Part shown: positions 36,600-45,652 of the stretch, piece by piece
Layout of the letters: every line of letters begins with the position of its first letter
How positions within the stretch are numbered: the stretch's first letter is position 1
DNA from: an uncultured Bacteroidota bacterium
GTDB taxonomy: Bacteria; Bacteroidota; Bacteroidia; Flavobacteriales; Flavobacteriaceae
Reading direction: 5' to 3'
Assembly: GCA_902597545.1 (NCBI GenBank)
Contig: CACJYD010000002.1
Coordinates: forward strand, 62,001-126,000
Length of the DNA stretch: 64,000 nt
The notes under the pieces: model-generated
Seen by the model: the letters and a program-made list of their open reading frames with translations, nothing else
Database searches by the model: none
What the model was told of the DNA's origin: nothing
Translations under genes and position numbers: made by a program

Positions 36600-37817
36600 T
36601 TAATTTCTGGTTAATAAAAGATATTTTCTAAATCTAAAAAATAAAATTATTCCTATTAATATTAACGATGCTAAAACTATGTAACTTTTTGATATAAATA
36701 TTAGTATCGCACCAAACAACATTAATAAAATAATAGAAAATCTTATTTCGATAAATAACAACAATTTAATAGGTTGCTTCCAATAATACATATCTTTTGG
36801 TATTAAAGTTAGGGCTAGTAGAAGCTGATTTATCATAATGAACATTCCAATTAAAATCAAATTAGTTGAAATAATATTATTCTGAAGATAATTATATATT
36901 AAAAAGCCACTATAAGTTACCGTTATTACTAATAGTATCAAAGTAATTGTCTTTTTGCTAAATAAATTTTCATAAAATCTTTCTTTTTGATTCAAAATTT
37001 CTGACCGTCTAAAACTAAAATAAATTGTCTCAAATGAGACTGGTATTACGGAAAATATCATAATAATAACAGTAATTATGGGTAAAAATTCCCTGTCAAT
37101 TATAAATACAATAAGTCTGTCATAGCTTGAATATGCAATAGAAAAAACATTTGAGAAATACAGGTATAATGATTCCGATATTTTACTTTTAAGTACCGAT
37201 AATGTGGTTTTAAAATCTATTACTAAACTTGAAAATAACCTAAAAATTTTAATGAAATCGAAAAAGAATATTACTGTGAGAAAATTAATTAAAGTGAAAT
37301 TTAAAGTAAAGATTTTAATAAAATCTGAATCTGACAATTCATAAAATATTAAACCAAAAAAAATGGTAACTACCAAAAAAAATCTCAATAGAACTAATTT
37401 TGACCATGCGTAAAATTGTTTATTAAACAATTTAAACCTTAAGACCTCATCAATAAGTTTCTCAGAAAAAAAATAAAGAAATATATAGAAAATAGTGATG
37501 TCTAAATTAAATTCAAAATAACTAATTATTAAAACAAAAAATCCACCAAAAACTGCAGAGTAAAAAAAAATTAATAAATAACTTATAAAATTTTTGGCAG
37601 TATTCTCTTTAGTGTTAAAGAAAGAATAATAATATGATTTATGTGCATCAAAAGACGAAAACATCATTCCATATGTTAGAGCTAAGTAAATAACACTTAT
37701 TTGTCTAGCTGAATTTTCATAATTTATTGATGTTAAAACAATTAGTAATAATGGTTTGAAAACTATAGCAATTCCTCTTGAGAAAATTGTTAAAATTTTT
37801 TCTTTATTATAATTCAT
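36600..37817 (-). CDS. Polytopic membrane protein, probable Wzx-type flippase
   Basis: The 405-residue, extremely hydrophobic protein has about eleven or twelve predicted membrane helices and few charged residues outside short loops. I do not see a diagnostic motif. The helix number, the paired position next to a Wzy-like gene, and the gap in the locus for a repeat-unit flippase support a Wzx/MATE-like role of moving the lipid-linked oligosaccharide across the inner membrane. It could instead be another polysaccharide transporter. Confidence 0.6.
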   Translation of the reverse strand: MNYNKEKILTIFSRGIAIVFKPLLLIVLTSINYENSARQISVIYLALTYGMMFSSFDAHKSYYYSFFNTKENTAKNFISYLLIFFYSAVFGGFFVLIISYFEFNLDITIFYIFLYFFSEKLIDEVLRFKLFNKQFYAWSKLVLLRFFLVVTIFFGLIFYELSDSDFIKIFTLNFTLINFLTVIFFFDFIKIFRLFSSLVIDFKTTLSVLKSKISESLYLYFSNVFSIAYSSYDRLIVFIIDREFLPIITVIIMIFSVIPVSFETIYFSFRRSEILNQKERFYENLFSKKTITLILLVITVTYSGFLIYNYLQNNIISTNLILIGMFIMINQLLLALTLIPKDMYYWKQPIKLLLFIEIRFSIILLMLFGAILIFISKSYIVLASLILIGIILFFRFRKYLLLTRN

Positions 37818-37821
37818 TTAT

Positions 37822-39081
37822 TTAACTTTTGAAGTAAGTTTTAATGTAAAGAATTTCAAAAAAAATAAGAATAATAAATAGGTTATCAATTACATTAAAC
37901 AAATCTAATGGTGATTGAAAATAAATATTAAAAAAGAAAAGTGTAAGAAATACAACTCCAATACTATTAAAGCTAGTGAACAATGAATATATTCTTATAA
38001 TTCTTTTTTTTATAAAGTTTATATAAATTAAAAAAAGTAGTAGAAATATTATGTTATTATTTATATATCTAAAGGAAGCTAACAACCCAGGACTAGTGCC
38101 TTGATCTAAATCATTTTTTACATAATCAATGTTGGATATTTTTTCAAAATTAAATCTATTTACAGTTGAGTAATATGGCTTAACTTTATCACCTCCAAAT
38201 ATTACAGAGATCCTATATTTTAAAGAATTTATTGGGATTTTTATATATTCAATATTAGTTTCTTTTTTAAAGTTTTGAGCTGATCTGTATGAGACATATG
38301 GTGTGCTAAATAAATACCCAAAAACATATTGTGGTCCTAATGATAATTCATTGGATGAGTATAAGTTTACAGATTCTTTGACACTTATGCCCATTTTAAT
38401 TGAATTTCCAATTAGTAAAGCAAAAAATAAACTAACTATTAATACTAAGCTTAAAAAAAAATTTTTTAAAGAAAATAATTTTGAAAGAGGTTCGCAAAGG
38501 TACAATCGAATTTTTGGAAAAATCAAAATGCTAATTAAAAAGAAATTTGAAATTGCTGAAAAATTTCCATTGATTGATAAAATGAGATTAAAGATTAAAA
38601 GTATTCTAAAAAAACTCCATTTTTTTAATAAATAGAAATGATTAGATTTTGAAAAAATGTAATAAAAAACAAGATAAAAAATAATAGACTGAAATGTACT
38701 ATAAATAAATAAGAATATTCCGCCCTGAGAAATTCCAGCTCCTGAGTATCGGAATGAACTTAGCCCTTGCCCCATAAACATTACAATAAAAAAAATCAAG
38801 TGACCAACAAGATGTATATTCTTTTTTTTAAGGATTAGATTTACAATGGGTTTTAGCAAATCTATTCTGTTATAAATATTAATCTTTAGGGGTTTTATAA
38901 AACATATTATAAAAGTGATAACTAAAAAAGTAAAATACTTTTTAAACTCTAATTCAAATGGTACATATAAAATAGAATCAATCGAGAAGTATTGCTCATA
39001 CAAGTACGGAACTAATATGTAATATAAAGAATAATAAAATATAATTATTTTTATAAAAATATTTAATTTAAACTTAATCAT
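37822..39081 (-). CDS. Polytopic membrane protein, probable Wzy-type polymerase
   Basis: The 419-residue protein has about ten to twelve membrane helices and one large periplasmic-size loop (about residues 245-320) containing SYRSAQNFKKETN and several polar residues. This resembles O-antigen or capsule polymerases, which are too diverse for motif calling. It neighbours the Wzx-like gene (4-base gap) and overlaps the next upstream gene by 8 bases. The region is visibly richer in A/T runs than the flanking core genes, as is common for Wzx/Wzy genes. Confidence 0.6.
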   Translation of the reverse strand: MIKFKLNIFIKIIIFYYSLYYILVPYLYEQYFSIDSILYVPFELEFKKYFTFLVITFIICFIKPLKINIYNRIDLLKPIVNLILKKKNIHLVGHLIFFIVMFMGQGLSSFRYSGAGISQGGIFLFIYSTFQSIIFYLVFYYIFSKSNHFYLLKKWSFFRILLIFNLILSINGNFSAISNFFLISILIFPKIRLYLCEPLSKLFSLKNFFLSLVLIVSLFFALLIGNSIKMGISVKESVNLYSSNELSLGPQYVFGYLFSTPYVSYRSAQNFKKETNIEYIKIPINSLKYRISVIFGGDKVKPYYSTVNRFNFEKISNIDYVKNDLDQGTSPGLLASFRYINNNIIFLLLFLIYINFIKKRIIRIYSLFTSFNSIGVVFLTLFFFNIYFQSPLDLFNVIDNLFIILIFFEILYIKTYFKS

Positions 39082-40525
39082 TTTGGTTATTTAACAATTT
39101 ATCAATTCTAGAACTTAATCTAAAATGAAAGTTATTATTATTATTTTTTTTATTTATTATTTCTTCTAATACCTTAAACAAATCAGAGCTTAAATCATCT
39201 GAAATATATTTTAATATTTCATTTGAGAATAAGGAATTATCTTTAAAGGCAGTTGAAAAAATTTTACTACCGAAAAATTTTGCTTCCCAAAGTGTAGTTG
39301 AATAATGTGATATACATAAGTCCGATAAATAAAAACCCATGAATGTTTCTCTAGAAACAGGTATAGAGTAATTAGAAAAATGTTTATTAACAAAGTCTAA
39401 GTCAATACTTGGATGTGGAAAATATATTAATTTCAAATCTAATTTTTCTTTTTTAAAAAATTTAATTATGTCATTGCATAAATTAATTTCTTTCTTCAAC
39501 ATCCCAGATCCAATCACATCATTGTCATATGGCACGCCCCCAAAGTATGAAATAAATACCCCTTTATATGATGATAAATTATTATTAAAGATTTTTTTAA
39601 ATCCACTTTCTACAGAGTTAAATATTTCATTTTTAGAAAATTTATTTTTTATAAGGTGTTTATTAAAACTGAGATTTATATAAAATTTTTCAGGATATAC
39701 ATTTTTATTTTTGTTGTGAGCAATTAGTTTTGGGAGCATTTTTGTAATTATCAACTTAATTGATGATCTATTATTTTTGAACGAATAAAAATTATCTATG
39801 TAGGCTTCTGTGAGAACATCTGGAACGCCATGGCCAATTTCAATTATATTTTTAAAATTATATAATAAAGGCATGTAATATCTTAATAACTCTGATTTGA
39901 AACTATTACTTGTTAACATTAAACATTGCTTAATTTTTAAGTTGAAATTGTTTAAGAATGTTAAATAATAATCATGAGCAAAAACCGAAATATTTTTTTT
40001 TTTGAATAAAAAACTAAAAATTAATTTACCTATAATTAGTGGATTTTTTAGATAAAAATAAAATATATAAACATCATCTATAACAATTAAATGTGGGTTA
40101 TTTTTTTTTAATACCCAAAGCTTACTTTCAACCATTGAATCAAAAATAATTAGATTAGTATTGGATTTAGGAATTTGAGATATGTAGTTTTCTTTTTTTT
40201 CAGGAGAATATAAAAGATTTGATAAATAAAGATTAATATTATAACCAGATTTTTTTTTAATAAAATCTCTATTTCCATTACAGATAAATACTGTATTAGA
40301 TACTCTTTTTAAATCTTTTATTTGATAGAATTGATCTTTTAAGTTTGATTTATTATTATAGATTAACTTTATTATTTTGAAAAATTTATAGAAAATATTT
40401 AAGGTTCTGAATCCTAATAGATTTTTTTTTGCTTTTTCTATTTTATTTAACTCTTCAAGATTCTTAAATAGTTTATTTCTGTAGGAATTGAACATCCCCA
40501 AGAAAGTATTCCTGTATAAATTCAT
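39074..40525 (-). CDS. Putative GT-B-like transferase of the polysaccharide locus
   Basis: A 483-residue protein of no family I can name with confidence. The C-terminal part, YFPHPSIDLDFVN followed by DLCISHYSTTLWEAKFFGSK, resembles the end of GT-B enzymes such as TagF-like and sialyl-type transferases, where a Ser/Thr/Glu patch binds the nucleotide. A GHGVPD motif lies midway. No signal peptide is visible. In a locus making a CMP-activated nonulosonic acid, a transferase for that sugar is needed; this gene is one candidate, by context only. Confidence 0.5.
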   Translation of the reverse strand: MNLYRNTFLGMFNSYRNKLFKNLEELNKIEKAKKNLLGFRTLNIFYKFFKIIKLIYNNKSNLKDQFYQIKDLKRVSNTVFICNGNRDFIKKKSGYNINLYLSNLLYSPEKKENYISQIPKSNTNLIIFDSMVESKLWVLKKNNPHLIVIDDVYIFYFYLKNPLIIGKLIFSFLFKKKNISVFAHDYYLTFLNNFNLKIKQCLMLTSNSFKSELLRYYMPLLYNFKNIIEIGHGVPDVLTEAYIDNFYSFKNNRSSIKLIITKMLPKLIAHNKNKNVYPEKFYINLSFNKHLIKNKFSKNEIFNSVESGFKKIFNNNLSSYKGVFISYFGGVPYDNDVIGSGMLKKEINLCNDIIKFFKKEKLDLKLIYFPHPSIDLDFVNKHFSNYSIPVSRETFMGFYLSDLCISHYSTTLWEAKFFGSKIFSTAFKDNSLFSNEILKYISDDLSSDLFKVLEEIINKKNNNNNFHFRLSSRIDKLLNNQND

Positions 40526-40549
40526 TTCAAATAATTTATAGTTGAAATA

Positions 40550-41215
40550 CTAAAAAAAGTTGTAATAAGCGCATAAGTAGTATCTACTACCTTTAACACA
40601 AGGACTTGCTCTATGTAAACTCGATGTGTCAACAATCGCAGTAGTACCAGACTCACAAATGTATTTCACTGAGGGGTTTTTTTTCAATAAATTATCAACA
40701 AAAACATCATCGATATTTTGATATTTTCTCACTCCGTCAGATCGATAAAAATCCTTAATTGAGAAGTATTCTCCTTTAAGAATCTGTTTCATTTTAAAAA
40801 AATATGAATTTGTTTTTGGGATATATTCAAATGGTCCATTTTCAACTTCAATATCAGATAAAAATGTGAAAATTTTAATTTGTTTTCTTAATGAATCCAT
40901 GTGCCATCTTCCTTTTATTTGTTTTCCGTCACTTGGTATAGGAACATTTTTTAATGCTAAAATGGTGTAACTTTCAATTTTTTTATTGTAAATGTTGGAT
41001 AGCAAGGTATCAGATTTAATTTTAAAGTCTAAAATTAATTTGTTTTTTTTATGTGCATCCCAAATTCTAATTTCTGAGTTGCCATAATTCATTTCGGTAT
41101 CTTCACTTTGGTAATTATCAATAAATGAAATTATTTCATTACAAAGCTTTTTTGGATATTTTTGATTAAGAGTTATTGCAGTGTCTCTGTCAATTACACT
41201 TTTTAAATTATTCAT
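40550..41215 (-). CDS. Fe(II)/2-oxoglutarate dioxygenase (phytanoyl-CoA hydroxylase type)
   Basis: The 221-residue protein has the facial-triad pattern of PhyH-like enzymes: H105-M-D107 (RWHMDSLR), distal H201 (SSLHRASP) and the 2-oxoglutarate-binding R211 (KGSRYYLCAYY). The spacing and the VENGPFEYIPKTN loop fit the family. It would hydroxylate or otherwise oxidise a sugar or acyl group using O2. It sits between the amidotransferase cassette and the assembly genes, separated by 12 and 24 bases. The substrate is unknown. Confidence 0.8.
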   Translation of the reverse strand: MNNLKSVIDRDTAITLNQKYPKKLCNEIISFIDNYQSEDTEMNYGNSEIRIWDAHKKNKLILDFKIKSDTLLSNIYNKKIESYTILALKNVPIPSDGKQIKGRWHMDSLRKQIKIFTFLSDIEVENGPFEYIPKTNSYFFKMKQILKGEYFSIKDFYRSDGVRKYQNIDDVFVDNLLKKNPSVKYICESGTTAIVDTSSLHRASPCVKGSRYYLCAYYNFF

Positions 41216-41227
41216 AATACAAATATA

Positions 41228-42478
41228 TTAATTATATCCTCTACCTATTAGAATATAATTTTGTTTTTTATCGGTACTCTTTTTCGTTTTAGTTAAAATA
41301 AATGGCTTATAATTTTTAATGTCATTAAGTTCAAATTTTTTGTCACCGCTTCTTTTATAAAGTTCAATTAAATCCCATTTTATGACCCAATCCCAATTAT
41401 CATTTCTCTCCCAAATCAATTTATTCCTATGCTGATTAATAATATAATAAAAACTATTTTCAGAAATTCCAAGCCAATCCAAAAATAAATTTAAGTTCAC
41501 AGGTTTTTTAAACATATACTTTTTAACCAATTTAATTCCTTCATTTCTAGTCATTTTTCTTAATCTTATTTCTCTTACTGCATGATCTAAGACCTTTCCG
41601 TATCCATGTTTCAATAATTTAATGTAGTCATGAACATCTGAATAATTAAAACAATCTATATCATTATAATTATCAAAAGTTCTATTTTGATAACTGGTTT
41701 CATATCCATATTTTTTTATCATAAGCTCGTGTTGTGATCTAGAATCCCAACGAATATAGTTGTTTAAATAAATACCTTTAATTCCTACCATCTCAATTTC
41801 CTTATCATGTGGATATTTGAAATGTTTTATATCATCATATGTTACCCCATCAAATTCATCAACTAAATCCTCTGCTTCATGGTTCATTAAGTCGTGCTCC
41901 TTCCTATATTTTCTAGTCATCTCAACTTCATTTAAATGTGAATACATCCCAACTTGATCAACTCCTTGGTGGGCACCCCAAATAATTAATGGAATTTTAA
42001 ATTTTACAGCTATTTGTACAGGAAAGACTGTTTGACCTGCAATGCAATGCCAATATATACTTCCAAACTTCCTAAATGTTGATCGAGTAATCCTTTTAAC
42101 AACTTCAGGTGAAACAGTAAGATTAATTAAGTCACAATCGAATTTAATTTTAAGGTTAGATAAATTTCTTATACCTACATCGGTATTATAATGCTTATTA
42201 TATGAAACCAATAATGGATTCATTTTTAAAACATTTTTGACTGTATGAACAATAAAATAAGAATCTTTTCCACCACTGACTGGAATTATGCAATCATAAT
42301 TACTTTTAGACTTATTTTTATATTTTTTTAAAATATTTTCTAATATTTTTTTTCTTTCATTCCAGTCTATAATGTCTTTTTCCTCATGTATTCTACATCC
42401 ACTACAAACGCCAGCGTTATCAAAAGTTATATTTAGCGGATGGAACTCACTGTACAAGCATCTTTTACAAATTTTCAT
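41228..42478 (-). CDS. N-acetyl sugar amidotransferase (WbpG/PseA type), copy 1
   Basis: The 416-residue ATP-PP-loop enzyme begins with a zinc-ribbon (CKRCLYSE and CSGCRIHEE) and has the PP-loop PVSGGKDSYF near residue 67. WbpG and PseA convert an N-acetyl group on a sugar to acetamidino, using ammonia from a HisH/HisF-like pair. It overlaps the HisF-like gene by 4 bases. Compared with the second copy it has a longer C-terminal helical part with LRKMTRNEGIKLVKKY. Two such enzymes in one locus suggest two amidination targets or a heteromer. Confidence 0.9.
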   Translation of the reverse strand: MKICKRCLYSEFHPLNITFDNAGVCSGCRIHEEKDIIDWNERKKILENILKKYKNKSKSNYDCIIPVSGGKDSYFIVHTVKNVLKMNPLLVSYNKHYNTDVGIRNLSNLKIKFDCDLINLTVSPEVVKRITRSTFRKFGSIYWHCIAGQTVFPVQIAVKFKIPLIIWGAHQGVDQVGMYSHLNEVEMTRKYRKEHDLMNHEAEDLVDEFDGVTYDDIKHFKYPHDKEIEMVGIKGIYLNNYIRWDSRSQHELMIKKYGYETSYQNRTFDNYNDIDCFNYSDVHDYIKLLKHGYGKVLDHAVREIRLRKMTRNEGIKLVKKYMFKKPVNLNLFLDWLGISENSFYYIINQHRNKLIWERNDNWDWVIKWDLIELYKRSGDKKFELNDIKNYKPFILTKTKKSTDKKQNYILIGRGYN

Positions 42479-43332
42479 ATTATCTCATCATCAATTTTAA
42501 TAAATAACATATCATCCAAAATTTCATCATCTTTCTTTGATAATCTTAACCTATCATCAAATTTATTTTCCTTATAATTCACCCTATTATTTATTCTAAT
42601 TTTAATCTTATCACTCAAATAAGATTTAGATTTGATTACACTATGTTCTGTGAAATGAAAGAAATTTCCAGCTGCAGCTGCTGCAACATTTGTAAGATTA
42701 AATATTTTTTCGAAGTCCTTGGCTGATTTTGCCCCTCCTGCAAAAATTACAGGAATATCTGTTAGATTACATATTTTTTTTGCTAAATCAATATCATAAC
42801 CCTTATATGTACCATCTAATTCTACAGAATTAATTAAAATTTCTCCAGCACCTTCATCGCATACTTTTTTTACATAATCATCTAATTTCAAATCAATAAC
42901 TTTTCTTTGCTTATTGTTATATATTAAATATTTACCATCAACATTTGAAATATCAATACTTACAACAATGCATTGATTACCAAAAATTTTTGAGGATTTT
43001 TTAATTAAATTAGAGTTATATATAGATGCGGAATTAATAGAAATTTTATCAACACCTGATTTCATTAATTTTTCAATATGTGATATTTTACTAATATTAC
43101 CTCCAACAGTAAGTGGTACAAAGCATTTCGATGTTGATTTTTTTATCAAATCATAATTGGGTTCATCCTGATCTTCAATTTCAGTATATATTATTTCATC
43201 AATTCCCCAATTATTTAAAAATTCAAAAGCAATTTTAGGTTTCCCTATTGGAAGATATTCTCTAAATTTGATGCTTTGGACGACAATACCGCCTTTAGCT
43301 ACAACTAAACCTACAATTCTTTTTTTAAGCAT
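42475..43332 (-). CDS. HisF-like cyclase-type subunit for sugar amidation (WbuZ type)
   Basis: The 285-residue TIM barrel is related to HisF, with VPLTVGGNI, ISINSASI, VVSIDISN, GAGEILINSVELDGTYKGYD and IPVIFAGGAKS. In place of the first catalytic Asp of histidine HisF there is an AKGGIVVQS segment, the usual form of the WbuZ/WbpH-like proteins of polysaccharide loci. It should channel ammonia from the HisH-like glutaminase to the amidotransferase rather than make histidine. It lies between HisH and PP-loop copy 1 with 2- and 4-base spacings. Confidence 0.9.
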   Translation of the reverse strand: MLKKRIVGLVVAKGGIVVQSIKFREYLPIGKPKIAFEFLNNWGIDEIIYTEIEDQDEPNYDLIKKSTSKCFVPLTVGGNISKISHIEKLMKSGVDKISINSASIYNSNLIKKSSKIFGNQCIVVSIDISNVDGKYLIYNNKQRKVIDLKLDDYVKKVCDEGAGEILINSVELDGTYKGYDIDLAKKICNLTDIPVIFAGGAKSAKDFEKIFNLTNVAAAAAGNFFHFTEHSVIKSKSYLSDKIKIRINNRVNYKENKFDDRLRLSKKDDEILDDMLFIKIDDEII

Positions 43333-43334
43333 TT

Positions 43335-43955
43335 TTAAACATTGTTAAAAAATCCACGAAACAATTTCAAACCATTGTTTTGACTTTTTTCAGGATGAAA
43401 TTGTACTCCATAAATATTTCCATTGCTTACCGCAGAAATAATTTCAGACCCATAATTACATTTTGCGTCAACATATTTCTCGTCGCATCTGAATGAATAA
43501 CTGTGATCAAAATAAAAATCCGGCTCTTTTTCTAGTCTTGAGAAAATTTTTGAATCATTCAAATTAACTGAATTCCATCCCACATGAGGAATTCTAAAGG
43601 ATTTTTTTAATTCAATCTTGTCGACCACACCAGGTATCCAGTCAAGTCCTTCACAATATCCATTTTCAGTTCCATAAGTGGCTAGAATTTGCATACCAAC
43701 ACAAATACCTAAAAGAGGTTTATTTTTTACAAGAACTTCTTCACCTAAAATATTATCTAAATTATTTAATTTAAAATTTTCAATGCATTTATTAAAAGCT
43801 CCTACACCTGGCAATATAAAGCAATCTGAATTTTTAATTTGACCCTCATTGCTGCTAACATTAATATTTTTATAACCAAGCTTGCTAATTGCATTGTAAA
43901 CAGAGTGGACATTACCAACATCATAATCAATTATCGTAATTTTTATTGATTTCAT
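43335..43955 (-). CDS. HisH-like glutamine amidotransferase subunit
   Basis: The 206-residue class I glutaminase has its nucleophile in LLGICVGMQILA (Cys near residue 85) and the His-Glu pair in GVQFHPEKS near residue 185. It hydrolyses glutamine and passes ammonia to a HisF-like partner. The location next to the WbuZ-like and PP-loop genes shows a sugar-amidation rather than a histidine role. It overlaps PP-loop copy 2 by 4 bases (translational coupling). Confidence 0.92.
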   Translation of the reverse strand: MKSIKITIIDYDVGNVHSVYNAISKLGYKNINVSSNEGQIKNSDCFILPGVGAFNKCIENFKLNNLDNILGEEVLVKNKPLLGICVGMQILATYGTENGYCEGLDWIPGVVDKIELKKSFRIPHVGWNSVNLNDSKIFSRLEKEPDFYFDHSYSFRCDEKYVDAKCNYGSEIISAVSNGNIYGVQFHPEKSQNNGLKLFRGFFNNV

Positions 43956-45082
43956 AATCCTTTTCCAACTTTAAACTTTCTTTTGTATACACCTTTTTTA
44001 ACTCTACTAAATAAATTAAGGTTTACTGATTTATCAACTTGATCCCAAAATTCGTCTATGCTAATTCCAATATATTTTGAAAAGCTTTTGATATATTTTT
44101 CAGAGCATTTTCCATCATATTTTTTTACTAATTCAATTCCCTCTTCTCTCGAAATCCTACCTAATCTTATATCTTCGTTTACATAATCAGAAATTCTTCC
44201 AAAACCATATTTTAAATATTTAATCATTTGATTTAGGGTAACCCAGTCTTCATCCAAAGAAGTGATGCCCAAGGGATCTCCTATTTCCCATGGTTTTTCA
44301 CTTCTTATATCTAGACCTCTCAGAGTAGAAAAATTTCCATTATCAACAAGCGACCAATCCTTCCAAAAATAACCAAGAAATGTAATTCTAAGGTTTGCTT
44401 TCTCCATTCTGTCATTTGATGGATATAAATATTGTAAAATTTTATTTTTATTAATTTCTCGGTCAAGAAGCCATGAATAGTCTCCTCCTCCAAGTGTGTT
44501 CATCTTCTTTAAATTGTTACCATCAGATCCATCCTTACCCATGACATTTAAGTCTCCTAATTGTAGAGCAGCATTTTCACCCCACCATATTAAAGGAATT
44601 TGATAAGCAATAGCAAGCCTTGGAACACTACTAAATAATGCTAGCTCAGTTGATTTTGCCCAATTTGTAAAATTAAAAAAACCTTTACGCATTAATTTTC
44701 TCCAAATTTGAGGAGATGGATATATATTAACACAATCAAATCCATGATTAATCATATTTGAAATATTATCAGCACCTCTTTGAGTTAATTGTTCTGGCGG
44801 ATAGGACAAGCAAACAAGTAGGGGATTCATTTTAAGCACTTCTTTAACATATAATGCCTGTCTTAAACTATCTTTGCCTCCACTAACCCCAATTATACAA
44901 TCGTATCCAGAATTATTATTTCTTTTACCAAACTCAACAATTGATTTTAAATACTCTTTTCTAGAATCCCAATCAACCGTCTTCAATTGATTGTGATAAT
45001 TACAAGCAGGGCAAATATCATTTTCAAGAAATTTTATGCCTGGTCTAGTATCAGTTTGCAAACATTTTTTACAATATCTCAT
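43952..45082 (-). CDS. N-acetyl sugar amidotransferase (WbpG/PseA type), copy 2
   Basis: The 376-residue protein has the zinc-ribbon CKKCLQTDTRPG with CPACNYHN, the PP-loop GVSGGKDSLRQ near residue 66, and the family C-terminal LGRISREEGIELVKKYDGK. The N-terminal TDTRPGI wording is closer to the canonical WbpG pattern than copy 1. It probably converts an acetamido group to acetamidino with ammonia from the adjacent HisH/HisF pair. The sequence is clearly diverged from copy 1 throughout, so this is not a recent duplication or an assembly artefact. Confidence 0.92.
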   Translation of the reverse strand: MRYCKKCLQTDTRPGIKFLENDICPACNYHNQLKTVDWDSRKEYLKSIVEFGKRNNNSGYDCIIGVSGGKDSLRQALYVKEVLKMNPLLVCLSYPPEQLTQRGADNISNMINHGFDCVNIYPSPQIWRKLMRKGFFNFTNWAKSTELALFSSVPRLAIAYQIPLIWWGENAALQLGDLNVMGKDGSDGNNLKKMNTLGGGDYSWLLDREINKNKILQYLYPSNDRMEKANLRITFLGYFWKDWSLVDNGNFSTLRGLDIRSEKPWEIGDPLGITSLDEDWVTLNQMIKYLKYGFGRISDYVNEDIRLGRISREEGIELVKKYDGKCSEKYIKSFSKYIGISIDEFWDQVDKSVNLNLFSRVKKGVYKRKFKVGKGL

Positions 45083-45620
45083 GACTTTTTATAACACCAA
45101 ATTCTATAACATCATGAAATTTTCCATTATTAAATATTGCATCTTTTCTAGTACCTTCTTTTTTCATACCTAACTTTAATGCTAATTTCTGCATTCCTAT
45201 ATTTTCAGATGAAGTTCCACAATATATTCTGTGAATATTTAATTTATTAAATGCATGATCAATTAATAACATACCAGCTTCACGCATAATCCCTTTAGAA
45301 CGATATTTTTTATCACCTAATAAAAAAGCAATTTCACAATTCCTGTCAAGCCAATTTATAGATTGTAAGCTAATATTTCCAATGTGTAAAGAAGATTTAA
45401 GTTCAATTATTGCCAATACAATACAATCATTTTGATTAGTAACTCGTTCAACATATTTTTTTAATGCTGAAATAGAATATGGAAATTTACCATGAGAATT
45501 ATATTGATTGGTTTCAGGATCATTCAACCAATATTTATAATTTCCTTTAATATCATTTAAATTCAAGTCCCTTAAAAAAATATTTTTGCCTTTTATAAAT
45601 ATATTTTTAGTATCACTCAT
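45069..45620 (-). CDS. GNAT N-acetyltransferase (RimJ type)
   Basis: The 183-residue protein has the GNAT fold: IFLRDLNLNDIKGNYKYWLND, IGNISLQSI, and the acetyl-CoA loop region KKYRSKGIMREA. It is followed by LNIHRIYCGTSSENIGMQKLALKLGMKKEGTRKD, here read as a set of conserved positions near residues 125-160. Such enzymes acetylate amino sugars in polysaccharide loci. It overlaps PP-loop copy 2 by 14 bases. It is one of three GNAT genes in the array; which one serves pseudaminate synthesis is uncertain. Confidence 0.85.
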   Translation of the reverse strand: MSDTKNIFIKGKNIFLRDLNLNDIKGNYKYWLNDPETNQYNSHGKFPYSISALKKYVERVTNQNDCIVLAIIELKSSLHIGNISLQSINWLDRNCEIAFLLGDKKYRSKGIMREAGMLLIDHAFNKLNIHRIYCGTSSENIGMQKLALKLGMKKEGTRKDAIFNNGKFHDVIEFGVIKSHEIL

Positions 45621-45652
45621 AAAAATAAATAATGTTGCAAAATTAATTTAAT

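Noticed and set aside
36600-40525. T-rich runs in the Wzx/Wzy region as terminators
   Set aside because: They are homopolymer runs inside AT-rich coding sequence without GC stems.
43335-43955. HisH/HisF pair as histidine biosynthesis genes
   Set aside because: No other his genes are near, the HisF-like protein lacks the usual first catalytic region, and both are coupled to sugar amidotransferases.
41228-45082. The two PP-loop genes as an assembly duplicate
   Set aside because: They differ in length and throughout their sequence apart from the zinc and PP-loop motifs, so they are separate genes.
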